A DNA stretch of 64,000 nt, taken from positions 7,265,157-7,329,156 of the forward strand of contig NC_054391.1 of assembly GCF_001625195.1 (NCBI RefSeq), written 5' to 3'. This document shows positions 46,143 to 59,600 of this stretch, in pieces. Position 1 is the first letter of the stretch. Every line of letters starts with the position of its first letter. This DNA comes from Drechmeria coniospora (taxonomy: Eukaryota > Ascomycota > Sordariomycetes > Hypocreales > Ophiocordycipitaceae). Below the pieces are notes generated by a model that made no database searches, was not told the origin of the DNA, and was given only the letters and a program-made list of their open reading frames with translations. Position numbers and translations under genes: made by a program.

Positions 46143-48120
46143 TCCCCATCATTTTCCCCTGTAACGGCGGCCACCACCCGCCGACCACTGTACATGACGA
46201 GCGGCGACGGCGTTTTCCTGGCATCGGAGTGGCAGAGTAGCTAGATGCGGCCCGGGACGCGGGAGGCGAGGCGGCCGCCGCGGCGAAGCTTTGGCGTCCG
46301 CATGCGGAGCCGGCTCCCTGCGTCTCTCCATCTCCGTGCCTTTTTCACTGCCTACGTCGACTTTTTCCCCCCTTTTTATCCATCTACGAGCTTGCGTTTG
46401 GTCGCTGCATGCCATCTTTGGCACGAGGCAGCTCATCTTTTCATCTCCATCCACCTCATGGAAGAGTTCGGCGTTATCGGGCGGTCGGGGAAAGAAGGCA
46501 CGCGCAACCCAGCAAACACGAGCGGGTCGATTTTGTGAGCGAATAATCCAAGAGCCGGCACCCGGCCGGAAGGCGGCATTGCTTTGGTATTTGTAAGATT
46601 ACGGACGGCCGCGGCGTCGCCGGATAAATGACGACCGGCGCGCGAGTGTGCCGGCGGCTAGGTGCAAGAAATATTGACATTTATGTGATCCTTCCCTCGC
46701 CGCCGTTCAAGCTTGACCGATGCTCCTACAAAGGAGAGATGGACCCGTTCACGACTGTTGCTGTATAGATAAGCCTGAGGAGAGCTGTTTGCAAAATGCG
46801 GTGTTGGCTCGCTGAGGAGTGTCTGTTGCTGGCGATCGTTTTATCCTCGTCTCTTTTTCTTGTCGTAGTGTCAATAGAAAAGCGTTAGCCGAGAGATGCT
46901 CAGTGGGAAGCCGAGAAAACGAAATGACATGCCTGGCCAAACGTTCCGGCGCATGTCCAAGTATGCAGACGTCGTGATGTGATGACGATGTTGCCAACCC
47001 TTGCTCCCCCAGACGCGTCTGATGAATGCAGTCAACGAGCCGCACCAAGCAGTGGACGACGTGTTTTGCTCAGCTTCCAACCTTGCGCATCGAGTATTTG
47101 CATGTAAGCCGCATCGTATCGAGGAATTTGCTTTCTGCAACTTCCTTCCACCTCCGTCAACGGCAATCTCTTGCAGTCCGGACAGTCACGCCAACAAGCT
47201 ATTCTCGGTTTCTTCAGACAGTCATGGATGGAAAATTTCCGACATCTGCATCCTTTCGAGTGTAGGGCACAAAATGAGCAACTCGCATCACAGCCGGACC
47301 TCTGCATCGTCAACGCTTGCGTCGAAACTGGAGCATGTCAACGATGTTGGCAGAATACTTCGATGTCTCCAAGGAGGAGACGCGTAAGCTAAGGGGGTTC
47401 GAGCACGATAAATCTCTTGATTACTGTCCATGCCCTGTCGATTGCTGGCGCCCATGTTCTCAGGACAGGCCACGGTCGAATGTGTAGTGAGGCAGCTGTG
47501 AGGTTCCGGCCATGCTGAGGCGGGACTTCGTTCCTAATCACAATGCTGACATGATTTTCCGACTCTTACGCGGCGTCCTTGGTCAGAGCTTCAGCAGGTC
47601 GTTTTTTATGGAAACCAAATATTGCATGTCCCATCAGTGCCTCGATTTTCAGAGGTTGGCGTATCGAAATTATTCGCAGTCATTGTTTCTGGACAGTGCC
47701 GAACAAAGTACTGCCAGGATTTCGTTCCTTTCCTGGCCAGCTTCTGCCAATATGTAGCTCATCCGACGACCTGATTCAGGGCGGTACTGGAATTCTCCAA
47801 GTGAGTGGTCAATGGTCGTTGGTGCAAGGTGTTTGTCTTATGAACAAGGAACCTTCACTATCGCCCCTGCACAAGCATGCCCTCGCCCGTTCTCCTTGAT
47901 CGATGTTTGGGGACGAGTAGGCGGCCGCCTCGTCGGCCACGAGCCGATACTTACAGATGAGGGGGTGCACCCGCGTGAGAACAGCCTCGATCTCATCTTC
48001 TGAATATGATGAATGATGCCATCATATTCCTTGCCATTTTATCAAGATCTCGCTTTCACAGTAAGGTGAACCACCAACACCTCAGGGACTGAATGTCCGA
48101 GATGGAAGAAATTTTCCAGC

Positions 48121-48675
48121 GTGGCTTCGCACCGAAGCTTAGTGTTGAATCAAACATATCCCTTTACCCTACTTGCAATTGTTGTCAACTTTGCGACACC
48201 TCCCAAGGCCCTCGACGAGTATCAGTGGCGGTTCGGCTTCGCGGCTCTTGGTGCCACGACAATCTACACGACAATCTCCAACATCTGCAGTTCGCTCGGG
48301 TCGGTGGCGCAAGGGAAGTTTTCTGCATATACTTTCGGTCGGCGACTAGCTAGGATCGTGATATGGACTTATTCACGTAGCTCGCTTGCAGTATTCGTCA
48401 GGAGTATAATTGTTGGTCTTCGGAACGACGGCAACAGAATGTTAGCAAGTAACAACTGTACAATATTTTCGTACCGACCATCGAGTTGTCAAGAAGCCGA
48501 TTATTGTAGGAATCGAAAAGGAATGTATTGGCTAGCAACTGTCACAGCCCAGGACGATCAATGTTCTTGCCATCAAAAAAAAGAGCAGGTCGTGGGATTC
48601 TCATTTCTCCATTTCTTGCATGCTAGGATTAAAATCCGAATACTCCTGCCAGGACACTTTGGACACCCAAAGTGA
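48121..48675 (+). pseudogene. Unrecognised ORF, possible gene relic
   Basis: An open frame of 184 codons contains a hydrophobic stretch (FTLLAIVVNFATPP) and EYQWRFGFAALGATTIYTT, which look more protein-like than neighbouring frames. The second half is less convincing and no family could be named. It may be an exon of a decayed membrane protein gene in RIP-affected DNA. Confidence 0.25.
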
Positions 48676-51600
48676 CCGGAGTTGACCATTCCTCGTACCT
48701 CATAATTCGAAGGGCAGATTTGTCGAAGGCTATATCCTCGGAAGAGGTTCAAAGAACCCCCGAATAGCTGTTTGCGTGGCGACCTGGAATGATACCACGT
48801 TTTCTGTATTTCAAACGATAATGCCAAAGGCCTACCGATTGTAAGAAATTCCTCCCAGATTGCTCCCTACTGCGACATTCGCTCTTCAACGGCTATGATC
48901 TCCATTCCCCAATTCGCAGGTAATATTGAATCGGGTAACCAACTTGTTGCCTAGATCCTTCGCCGCACCGTTCAGGATTGAGCGCATTGATACTCGCCAT
49001 GGCAACGATCGACGACCACGACCCAATACATACCGATTTACACAGCCATCCAAGGCTCAAGTCCTATCGGGGTAGAATCAGAGCCAGAGGCCAACTACTG
49101 GTAAAGGCTGGATCAACGGCCCCTTTTACTTGACAAGTTACGAAAATAGAGAACAGAACAGTGGGGTATTTATCGGTGACGTTTCCACGACTAAGACGTA
49201 GCTGCCGGACACTCAACATCAATCGCTATAATATCTGTGTCGGAAAAAGTATTTCAACTATCCAGGAGCTTCAGGGTATCAAAGAGTACAACAAGTTGGG
49301 TTGTGTCCGGTTCTGCACCCATATCGGCGAACTGTTGCTAGCATGATCAGTCGCAAAAAGTAGTCTAGTTGACTTGAGCAAGAGAGTCAAGCATTTCGAA
49401 AATCTTGCAGCTCACAGTGATACGAACGCCATACCGTACATTCTACAAGTTGAGGGATCATATCTGTTTACGGCTAGAGAAGGCAACGTAGTCGGATGGG
49501 GACATTCCGGAAAGTTGACAACTATACCGCTGAAATTCATCCGTTATTAGAATCAATCCGACCACGAAAGCCCGGTGGACAGTAGAGAAGTTGCACAGAA
49601 TGCAATTGGCGGTATCAGCCCTCCTCGCAGTCCAGCTAACCGCTTGGATCGATTTTGAATTGAGCGGTTGCTGAAACAGGGTTGGTAGGCAAATGGCCAC
49701 AATTAACGCCATTGTTAAAGCGTGGTACATGAGCATTTCGCTGTAGAATTATGTAGATACTTGTAGCATGTATGTGTGTAGGGGATGAGTATTACATGTT
49801 GTCAAATGCGTCGGCGTACATGTAGGCGTATACTGCAACGAGCTGCAAGCAATCAGCTAGATGGGCCACATGAACGAACCTAGCTATCGCCAGATGGTCG
49901 AAGACGAATACTTGATATTCTCTTTGGTGCTATTGTTGCAGGCCACAAGTTGTCCATAATGTGCTCATTTATGCAGGCTGAAAGATTACATAAAAAGTCT
50001 GGAGACATCGTACTATGATAGGAGCGTGGATCACGTGACAAGGCAAACGGGTTGTTGGTATCAAGTGGACTGCAAGCATATTAGCTGGAGAGCTCTCAAG
50101 ACCAAGGAAGGGGAGGTTTTCTAGAGATCAATGCACTCATCGCCTTCTTCTTCACAGCTAGCTAGCTACCCGTTACCGGCCTTTTAGCTACTATAAATCT
50201 TTACTCTATCCCTACTGGGCCCATTGGGTCTGCAATAGTTTTGCATAACTGGCTGCCCCGGACTTGAACGCCGTTGGAGTCGCTTGGTGTGATACACCCG
50301 CTCGTATTGAGTGATATTTAACCGCATAGGAAGCCATTGCGAGAGTTTGATAGAGTTCAACAAAAACGGTCTTGTTAGCCGTTGCTTTGGCTTATGGTCC
50401 TTTTCGTGATATTCTTGGGCCGAGGGGTTCTCTCAATTGCTTGAACTTCTTCACTTTATACCGTCTTTACAAGGCCTCTGGCAGGCATTGAGTTGGGCGT
50501 AAATTCTACTGGGAATTTCTTCCCATGATGCTTCTACTTGTGCTACATAGCAATGAAACGCAATGTTATTGCAATCCAACTAACCTTCCTCAATTGCTGT
50601 TCTAGAACTCGACGGTTCTGTAAGGGGATATTGATAATGACATACAGCTGAAAATAACCAGACCCGTCTGGCTAGAGCCCACATTGCCTCCCTATGCTGC
50701 TCAGCAACATTGTAGAAGACTAGCTATTAGGATTTAGTAATAGGTTTTACAAAAGAGGCCGAGCTGCTGGCCTTGTAACGCTCTTCCATTGCCATAATGG
50801 GGGAAAGGCATGCCTTGGAGAGTTAGCAAGCGAAGCATCGCTTATTACTATATGTACGTCGCCTTACTTTGGAGTCGTTCAATCAAATGTGCCTATTAAA
50901 TAGATGTATTTGAATCATTGTTTCGCAGCAAGATATAGTGGCAAGAGATTGTTAATGACTTGAGATATGATAATTGTTGTGGAAATAAGGCAATACTTCT
51001 ACGAAAAAGGACGCTACAGTTATTGTAGCTACTGAAGTCGAAGCAGCTGCTACAGTCTCAAGGACTATCTTGGTCGCAATAGCTGTCTTGATATAATAGC
51101 TACCTTGGTCGCAATATGCCATCCTGGCTTGTGAAGGACTACACGCGTAAGACGCTCGGTCGACACACTTGTTGAACTTATAACACAGCAGCTGTTACCT
51201 ACGACTTATTAGACTGGAAGGAGTGAACTGTACGGGAATAAAGGAAGACCAACTTGTTAAAAGCAGAAAAGAGCTCCGCTGTTTCGCACTTTGTTTGTCC
51301 TGCAATTCAGTCTAGAGTACGAGTGCATGTGTCGGCTGGCAGGTTGCCAATGGACTTATGCTACAACCGTTACATGACTGCAGCAGGCCATGCAATATCT
51401 GATGCTTATTCTGGATTTGGCTTATTGGAAAACCCATCTTCTGTGAATATGAAGACCTGCATCCCCCCTTCCTTCAGATAGAATAATCAATGGCATCGGA
51501 TCCTGTTTCCAGTAACCAACTGAAATTAACCACTGTCCCGTGCGATCATCGGCCTGCCTTGTTGCAAATTGCAAGTATTACAAGGCAGACTTGGCTACAT

Positions 51601-53052
51601 CTACCAAGAAAATATGAAGCTATATATGAAATTGATCCGATCCGTTCTTGCATTGTCTAAATCTCTTGAAAATTGGCCTTATTCTAGTACGCCCCGATAG
51701 GACCAAGGCAGCAGTCATGCTACTGTTCGTTGCGCGCACGCTCTACCCTGTTTCGGCATTTGGCAAAGGGGGTACGAGTTGACCAAGCTGTCTGCGAAGA
51801 GTCCATTGACTACACCTTTAAGCGTCCCGCGCTGTGCACGTCTGGGAACACAGCCCAGGCACTAACCGGGCCTTGGGTTGTAACAATCGCATGGCATACC
51901 ATTGAGTTTTCGTTAACATACACCGCCTACTTTGGCAGCTACAATTCAACACATTACCAATAGTCACAGGATTCGTCCAACAAAGCTGCCTGCACTATAG
52001 CACACGAGATTTGCGAACAACAACACAGCTACCTATACCAGGTAGGACTACTCCGTAGGACGCCTATTAATTCACTCGCAGCTGATGTGCGGTTGCCTCT
52101 CCAGTATTACCAAGTATTTCAACTGCACAGGGGGGGGGAGGGGGGGGGGCACGTTACCCCGAGTGTGACCGCTCACAGGGGGCTGGGCTATTAAGAATGC
52201 GGAAGGAGGAGGCGTCTGGGTTGGGATTAATGTGGCCGTGGCTTCGTGCTCGCGCCGAGCTACCCGTGACTGGACTGCTAGCTATTAGAACTCGACCTTT
52301 GTGCACTCAAGATTCGGGTATTTCCGCAGTTGAGATGCTATACTGTTGCTGCTGCAAATACTACAGGTAAGTCAGTTACTTGTAGCTATTACATGCTAGC
52401 ACTACCACTACTTACTGGCTATTACCGTGCTGCCTGCACGTAATACCAGGTAGTAGTGTCATTTTTGCTCTGCAAAGGTACAGTCTGCACTTGAAAGATT
52501 TCCACGACCAGAAAATGGTGATCCAGATCCCCTTGTCCAACTGCTGTGTTAGCCCTACCTGGCACATAATACAGTAATGGACCAAGCCAAGGGAAGTCAT
52601 AACCCAGTCTAGATGCTAAAACTACCTACCAATAGTCCTGCCAAAAAGCAAAGATGTGCAGGGGGTCCTAGATCTAGGCATAAGTTACTATAATACCTAA
52701 AAGCCACATTCTAGAAACGGGGATGCGCCAGGGGCTGCACTAAATTCGTTGCAGCCACGTAGATCTTGCGAGTTCCGTTCCCCTCCGCAAAAGTATAGCC
52801 TATATTACTGTATCCGTACACCTAATCCAATCAACCCAATTTCTATGAACATGCACAGGACATTCATTAGCAGCAGAGAATGGTAGAGACGATGATGCTA
52901 TACCCATCCATAGTCACAAGACAAGAGATTCAACCAGCTCGCCTATGTTCTTGAAATTGACCACTGTAAGGTATTTGGATAGATGCGAAGTATCGAGAAG
53001 GACGAGAAGGGACTTCATTAAGAAAGTCCGCATTGCAGGTTGATGGAAATAG

Positions 53053-53241
53053 CTATATTGCCGGCAGTCGATCCGAAACGAGGCCCTGACGGATTATCGC
53101 TTCGTCTCCCTCCTTGCCGGCAATATTGAGATCGAACCAAACGTCCGACTTCTGTAGGAGACCGCTTGGGTGTGTGTAGTTGATGCCTATTGCATCGATC
53201 CGTGTTCGCAAATTATGCGTACTGGAACTCAACTGTTGCAA
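53053..53241 (-). pseudogene. Unrecognised protein-like fragment
   Basis: The frame reads RIDAIGINYTHPSGLLQKSD, then VWFDLNIAGKEGDEAIIRQG, with balanced composition suggesting former coding sequence. Neighbouring bases on both sides are out of frame or stopped. Family not recognised. Confidence 0.3.
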
Positions 53242-55926
53242 CAGACTGCAATCGCTAAAAGGGTCATAGATTCGAATCCAGCCATGGTCAGATTGGTCAG
53301 AATCAGTAACATAGTGGTACTGTACGAGGTGTGTTTGCTGGTAATTACTACTGTTTCAGAATGGTTACGGACCCATAGATTTGCCCGCTTATATTTGCGT
53401 GAAAGTGGACACTGTTCTGATGTGTAGCTGTACAAGCAGCGGGCATCACACACAAGTACTATTAGTTGGCAATTAGTGATACAAGTACGGCCATGTCAAA
53501 GAGTCCATTACGGAGTACTCCGTCCTGTGAGCAATGTTCCTCCGCACAGCTTGACCGTGCTATTTGAGCGGGTGGGTCTCATTCGGACCATTGTTTAGAG
53601 CCTGAAAGGGGTTGCGCCTCTCTTTGCTGGCACGGTATGCGGTCCTGTACTGGCTGGGTGACGTTATGTGAGCAGTGGCAGGAGCCTCACTGACTCTCGG
53701 TGCTGGTCGTGGATTCAATCGACTTTGCTAGACGATCCGTATTCTCTTCCCATAACTCTTTTGTTGTACAGGCCTTTCCTCCGCCTGTATGCACCGTGGC
53801 AAGTGTTGCAAGGACATTTGGGATGCGTCCTGGAAATCATCAACCACTGCGCAACTCTTGCTGTTCCTCCTTCAATCACCTGCGTCGTCTCCCTCGCATG
53901 CTTTCCAAATATCCCTCGTCCGCTAATCTCACCATAAACCTTTCGTCGAGACGATACTGGCGAATCCCAGTCCGGTATCGCCCTTCTAATTGCATTGTGC
54001 AGCACTTGGTCGGTCTTTAGCTTGGAAAGACATTTCAAGTGAGTAAAGCGTACGACAACCGTTACAAGACCTTTGCGCTAGAGTGGCTGCGATGCCATTG
54101 CACACTAGCAGAATACAAGTCACCCCGCTCTATGGGTTTGTTTGCTCGGGAGAACCCTGTCGCGGTATAGCGATTGAATCGACTGGTGTTCCAGCATCAC
54201 CGCCATTTACTGCCTAACGGCTAGCTAGGCCTGTTTGCAGGGCCAGCGTTGCCTTGTTCTGGTGCGAGAGATTGCATGGATCTGCACTGCAGCATTGCAG
54301 CTGCGTCCTATCCTACCATTTTGTGGAATTTCCAGTTGCTCCTAATACCCAACCTCCGCCAGGTTTTGTCGCACCGACCACTACCGGGAAGGCCTGACAG
54401 AAACAGGATTCCGTACCTATTGCTATTTTTCTCCAATCTTTCAGGTGCACGGGTATGGAGCGTTGATATGTTGCGCTTACGATGCTCTAGAGTAGATTCG
54501 TGGAGGCGTGGCGCCAGAAACTAGGTATCAAAATAGCGTGGTCATCAATCCGGCTACCTATCTATCTATGTGGGCTTGCGATAGTTCTGGGCTTTTGTTT
54601 CTATCCGAAACTTTATTGCCAAGCGTTCCGTCCTCTTCCATCTCGCTCGTCTCCAGATTTGGGTTATATTTTGCTTCCAATTGTAGTTAAACGAGAACAA
54701 CACAGAGACAGTCGGTATTAATACTCTTAGCGCTTGGGGATTGGCAATATTCCTTCATAAAGAAGACAGCGCTGCAGCTCGCAGTAACCAGAATAGCAGC
54801 ATACTTGCGTCTCGGTGGGCACCTGATCGCCTCGCCTTGTGCGTTTGAAGGATGAGCCGCTCGTGCGGGAAATACGATTGCCAGATCGATCCTGGCTAGG
54901 CTTCGTGCCTACGTATCCTATTGGTCCGGTTGTGAGCTCGGTTTCGGCCCATAATCGGGATATCTGGTCACGGTACTCCGTACTCCGTAAACGTTTTCTG
55001 TTTAACCGTGTTTGTCCGAAGTGGCATTCGACTTCAATCGATATTTGTTCTAGCCCTTCATGCAACCAAGAAAGGCATTCTACTCGATTATTACCTGAAG
55101 TCCAGCCACAGTGGGTCGGTCTTTGAGGCTCAAACAGATGTGGGCGAGTAAGAGAACCCAATGTTCACCAGAGAGGAGTTTAGAGTTTTGCCAAATCTGT
55201 TCTCAAATCCGTCCTTACCGGACCCCAAAATTAAAGCTCGACCATTCTCAGTGAAGCCTACTTCCCTTGACCTGCACCACATCAGCCATATTTTTTTTTA
55301 GCTCGGCCAATAGGCCTAAGCCATAGGATCCTATCTGGAACGGCGCCAAGATCGTGAGATAGAACCATAAAATATGGGCCCTAGAATGCGGGAATGGGGA
55401 TTATATTGCTTGTACTCCGTACATTAACCCATATCGTGGGGATACATGCACCTGTTGCCAGGGGCAGATGTCAACACTTCGTTTACCTTAGCCGCATTAT
55501 GCGACATGAGGTAGTGAAATACATAGGTGCTGGTATGGCTGGCTCGCGTACTGGAGGAAAGTATGGAATACCTCGTCCAGCATTCATTCTCTTGCAGAGT
55601 TAGAACCATAGTCAAGTGCGTGCCCAACTTGCAATGCGTAGTTCAAACCCTTCCGTACTGGGCAATTGAATTACTACGCATTGCAGTCACAGATCTGTTT
55701 CCATGACTGGCGCGATAGATTCCCGCAATTTTATTCTAGATGCTGGCAAATATCGCACAAGATGCAGCAGACAAAAAGGACTCCAACCGAGACGTCTAGA
55801 CCACTGACGTTTCGCTAAAAAGCTTAGCCCTCAAGCCGAACATGGCGCTACAACCAACATTAGCCAAACAACCTAACAATTATGCAACTGTGAAGGAATA
55901 GTTCAAATAGAAGATGTGTGTGGCTG

Positions 55927-56271
55927 TTATCCGAAAAGTCTATCTGGTATCCATCCCCTAGGCCATGTGTGGCCCAACCGTACCTGTGGGATCAACCCAC
56001 CGAACTGGGGCGTTTGATATGTATTAGCCAGATACAAATTTCCACTACCCGTAGCATCCAAATGACATGTTAACCGCCATACCACTGGCGTGGATACGTC
56101 CAGTGCTATCGAAAGTACGGCTGGTGAACATGTGCTTGCATCCCAACACGACAGCGTACATGCCCAGGCCGGGATCTGGTGGCCGCTGTTCCTTCCCGTC
56201 GAACTAGGCAGGTAGGAATGGAAATACCATAATAGTGGATTACAATTGTAGAATATTATCATTAAAATCAT
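55927..56271 (-). CDS. Hypothetical 114-residue ORF divergent from the giant repeat gene
   Basis: It starts MILMIIFYNCNPLLWYFHS, a hydrophobic start that could be a signal peptide, and contains ACTLSCWDASTCSP and TCHLDATGSG with four cysteines. It ends WIPDRLFG. The start lies about 360 bases from the start of the giant repeat protein on the other strand, so both could share a promoter region. No family recognised; it may be a chance ORF or a relic. Confidence 0.25.
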   Translation of the reverse strand: MILMIIFYNCNPLLWYFHSYLPSSTGRNSGHQIPAWACTLSCWDASTCSPAVLSIALDVSTPVVWRLTCHLDATGSGNLYLANTYQTPQFGGLIPQVRLGHTWPRGWIPDRLFG

Positions 56272-56631
56272 AGTCTCGCTCCTAATAAATGGAAGCAGGA
56301 CGAATTATCTAGTAGATAACCCCATGTCCTAATAATATTGATCGAACACGGCTCCTGTTACCCGAAGATAGTGTCTCTCAAAGTGGATGGAAGCAACAGG
56401 GCTAATTCATTTTAGCCACCTGCCAAAAGCCTACTAAGAACTATTCTAGGTACTAGCTCGAAACAAACCGAGGTAGTAGTTAAAGGTAATTATGCCCCGA
56501 AATCAATTGCATATAATTTACTCATGATTTAGAGACATCAAGTCCCAATATGATTTGATCTCCTCTTCGCACTTCAACATTACATTACGTTTCTAAATTA
56601 TTTAAATAGGTTTCCTCACATATGTGTTGCT

Positions 56632-59600
56632 ATGAATCTTATTAATCTAAAGATCTTCAGCATACTAGGATCGCTCCTTCTCTTAGTTTTCGGACAAGAT
56701 CATTCATATCACAATGGCATTATTGTCGTCGAAAAGCAGCCGATAGAGTATGCTTGCTCGGACCTTACGACCCAAAGGGGCATCCTTCGGTAAATTGCAA
56801 ACCCAGCCACTCTTCACTCGGTAGTATATTAACGTCCGCTATTAGTACATATACATGGTATCCAGATATTGTAACAGCTACTACCCAAGGGTCAGTTGCT
56901 GGAACATCGACGATCTGGCCAAATCCTGACTGCACGTCTGGATGCACTGTCAGTGTTATCGTTACCGTCACCGGCACGGTGTCTAGTACTAAACCTACCC
57001 TCCTTACGACCGTTACGGTCGCGGGGGAAACGCCTGGAACTACAACTATCCTGCCGCCAACCTGGTGTACTACTGGATGTACAACCAGCGTTGTCGTTAC
57101 TATTGCCGGCAGAATTGTTACCCGAACTACCTTAGGACCAACTCCAGGAACTTCGACAAATTTGCCAGCAAGCGGATGCGTTACTAATTGCATTACGACT
57201 ATTGTTATTATCCAAACAGGTGCTATAGTAACTGTTTCAGTTCCAGGACCGACACTAGGAACATCTACAATCCCTCCACCAGACGGGTGCACTACAAGCT
57301 GTACTACTAGCGTTATTGTTACTGTTTCTGAAGGGACTATAACTCGTACTACTCTAGGCCCAATTCCGGGAACCTCGACGATTCTCCCACCCGACGGCTG
57401 CGTTACTGGTTGTGTAACAGTTATTCTTGTAATCCAGACAGGCGCTTTAGTAACAATTTCAACTGTAGGTCCGGTAGCGGGAACATCTACTATCCCCCCT
57501 CCTGCTGGATGTACTACAAGTTGTACTACTAATATTATTGTTACTGTTACTGGAGGATATATTACCCAGACTACTTTGGGACCGATTCCAGGAACCTCAA
57601 CAATTCTACCACCCGACGGATGTACTACTGGCTGCGTTACAAGGATCATTGTAACCCAAGCAGGCTCTCTAGTAACAATTTCAACTGCAGGACCGGTTGC
57701 AGGGACATCTACAATCCCTCCTCCTGCTGGGTGTACTACAAGCTGTACAACTAGTATTATTGTTACTGTTACAGGCGGATTTATTACCCAGACTAGTTTA
57801 GGACCCACTCCGGGAACCTCAACGATTCTACCACCCGACGGATGTGTTTCTGGCTGCGTTACCAGAATAATCGTTATCCAAACGGGCGGTTTAATAACTA
57901 TTACAACCGCAGGACCGATTCCCGGAACGTCCACTATCCCCCCCCCTGCTGGGTGTACTACAAGCTGTACTACTAGCGTTATTGTAGTGGTTACTGGAAC
58001 TATTGTATCTCAGACTACCCTAGGACAGGTTCCGGGAACTTCAACAATGCTGCCACCCGCCGGGTGCATTACTGATTGTGTTACGATAATTATAGTTACT
58101 CAGACAGGTGTCCTTAGAACTGTTACAACTGCAGGTCCGAATGCGGGAACATCTACAATTCCTCCACCAGCAGGATGTACTACAAGCTGCACTACTAATA
58201 TTATTGTTACCATCGCCGCTGGTATTCTAACCCAGACTACTTTGGGACCGACTCCGGGAACATCAACTATTCTACCACCCGAAGGATGTACTGTTGGTTG
58301 TGTTACAACCGTTATAGTTATCGAAACTGGTGCCGTTACAACTATTAGAACCCCAGGACCTATTGCGGGAACATCTACAATCCCACCACCACCTGGATGC
58401 ACCACAAGCTGCACTACTAGAATTATTGTTACAATTAATGCCGGCATACTAACTCGTACAATTTTAGGCCAGATTCCAGGTACTACAACAATTGTACCAC
58501 TCGCTGGATGCGTTGATGGTTGCATAACTTCTGTTATCATTACCCAAACAGGCGAAGTTACAACTATATCTACCTCAGGACCAGTTCCTGGTACATCAAC
58601 GATTATTCCGCCAGAAGATTGCACACATCCCTGCACAACCAGCATTATTGTTACTACAGTCCCGAATGAGCCTCCAGATACAATTGTCACTAGGATAACT
58701 ACTGGCTCAGTTGCGGGTACAAGTACAATCATACCACCGCCGGACTGTACGCATCCTTGCACGACGAGTGTTATCATTGCTGTTTTATCAATTCAGGCAA
58801 CAGATACGGCGCCCATTTACTCAACGGTCACTGGACCAACACCAGGTACAAGTACGATCCTTCCACCACCGGATTGTACGCCTCCATGCAGAACAATTGT
58901 CATTGTAACGGTTGCGCCGACAGGAGGTACCGAAACGCCTATAATTTCAACGGTTACTGGGCCAATAGCGGGTACAAGTACGATTCTTCCACCGCCGGAT
59001 TGCACACCACCATGCAGAACGATACTCATTGTCACTGTTGCTTCTACACAACCTCCGATTTTCTCAACCGTCACTGGACCGACGGCCGGCACAAGTACTA
59101 TCAACCCACCACCGGATTGCACGCCTCCATGCAGACCAATAATCATTATTACAGTTGCTTCTACAGGAGGCCCAGAAACGCCCATCATTTCAACAGTCAC
59201 TGGACCAACACCTGGTACAAGTACGATTCTTCCACCGCCGGATTGTACACCACCATGCAGAACAGCACTTATAGTCACCATTGCACCTACGGGAGGTCCT
59301 GAAACTCCTATAATTTCAACGGTGACTGGACCAATAGCCGGCACAAGTACGATTCTTCCACCGCCGGATTGTACACCACCATGCAGAACGATACTTATTG
59401 TTACTGTTGCGTCTACACAACCTCCTATTTTCTCTACGGTCACTGGACCGACGGCTGGTACAAGTACAATCAATCCACCGCCAGATTGTACGCCTCCATG
59501 CAGACCGATAGTCATTATAACAGTTGCTTCTACGGGAGGTCCCGAAACACCTATAGTTTCAACGGTCACTGGGCCAATTGCTGGTACAAGTACGATTCTT

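Larger units (their letters stand above)
46027..56631. other. 10-kb AT-rich gene-poor compartment
   Basis: The first 600 bases hold the SOK1 3' region, with an 18-C run at 46125-46142. From about 46,700 the DNA is AT-rich with short decayed ORFs. ORFs at 48,121-48,675 (+), 53,053-53,241 (-), 54,727-55,161 (-) and 55,927-56,271 (-) give protein-like translations but match no family I recognise. G-runs occur at about 52,131-52,150. No tRNA or full transposon was found. Confidence 0.5.

Noticed and set aside
50250..50310. tRNA-like T-arm on the minus strand near 50,260
   Set aside because: The GGGGCAGCC-like acceptor end has no complementary 5' strand within 70-90 bases.
53230..53290. tRNA-like B-box (ATTCGAATCC) near 53,270
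   Set aside because: No matching A-box, acceptor stem or anticodon arm can be built upstream.
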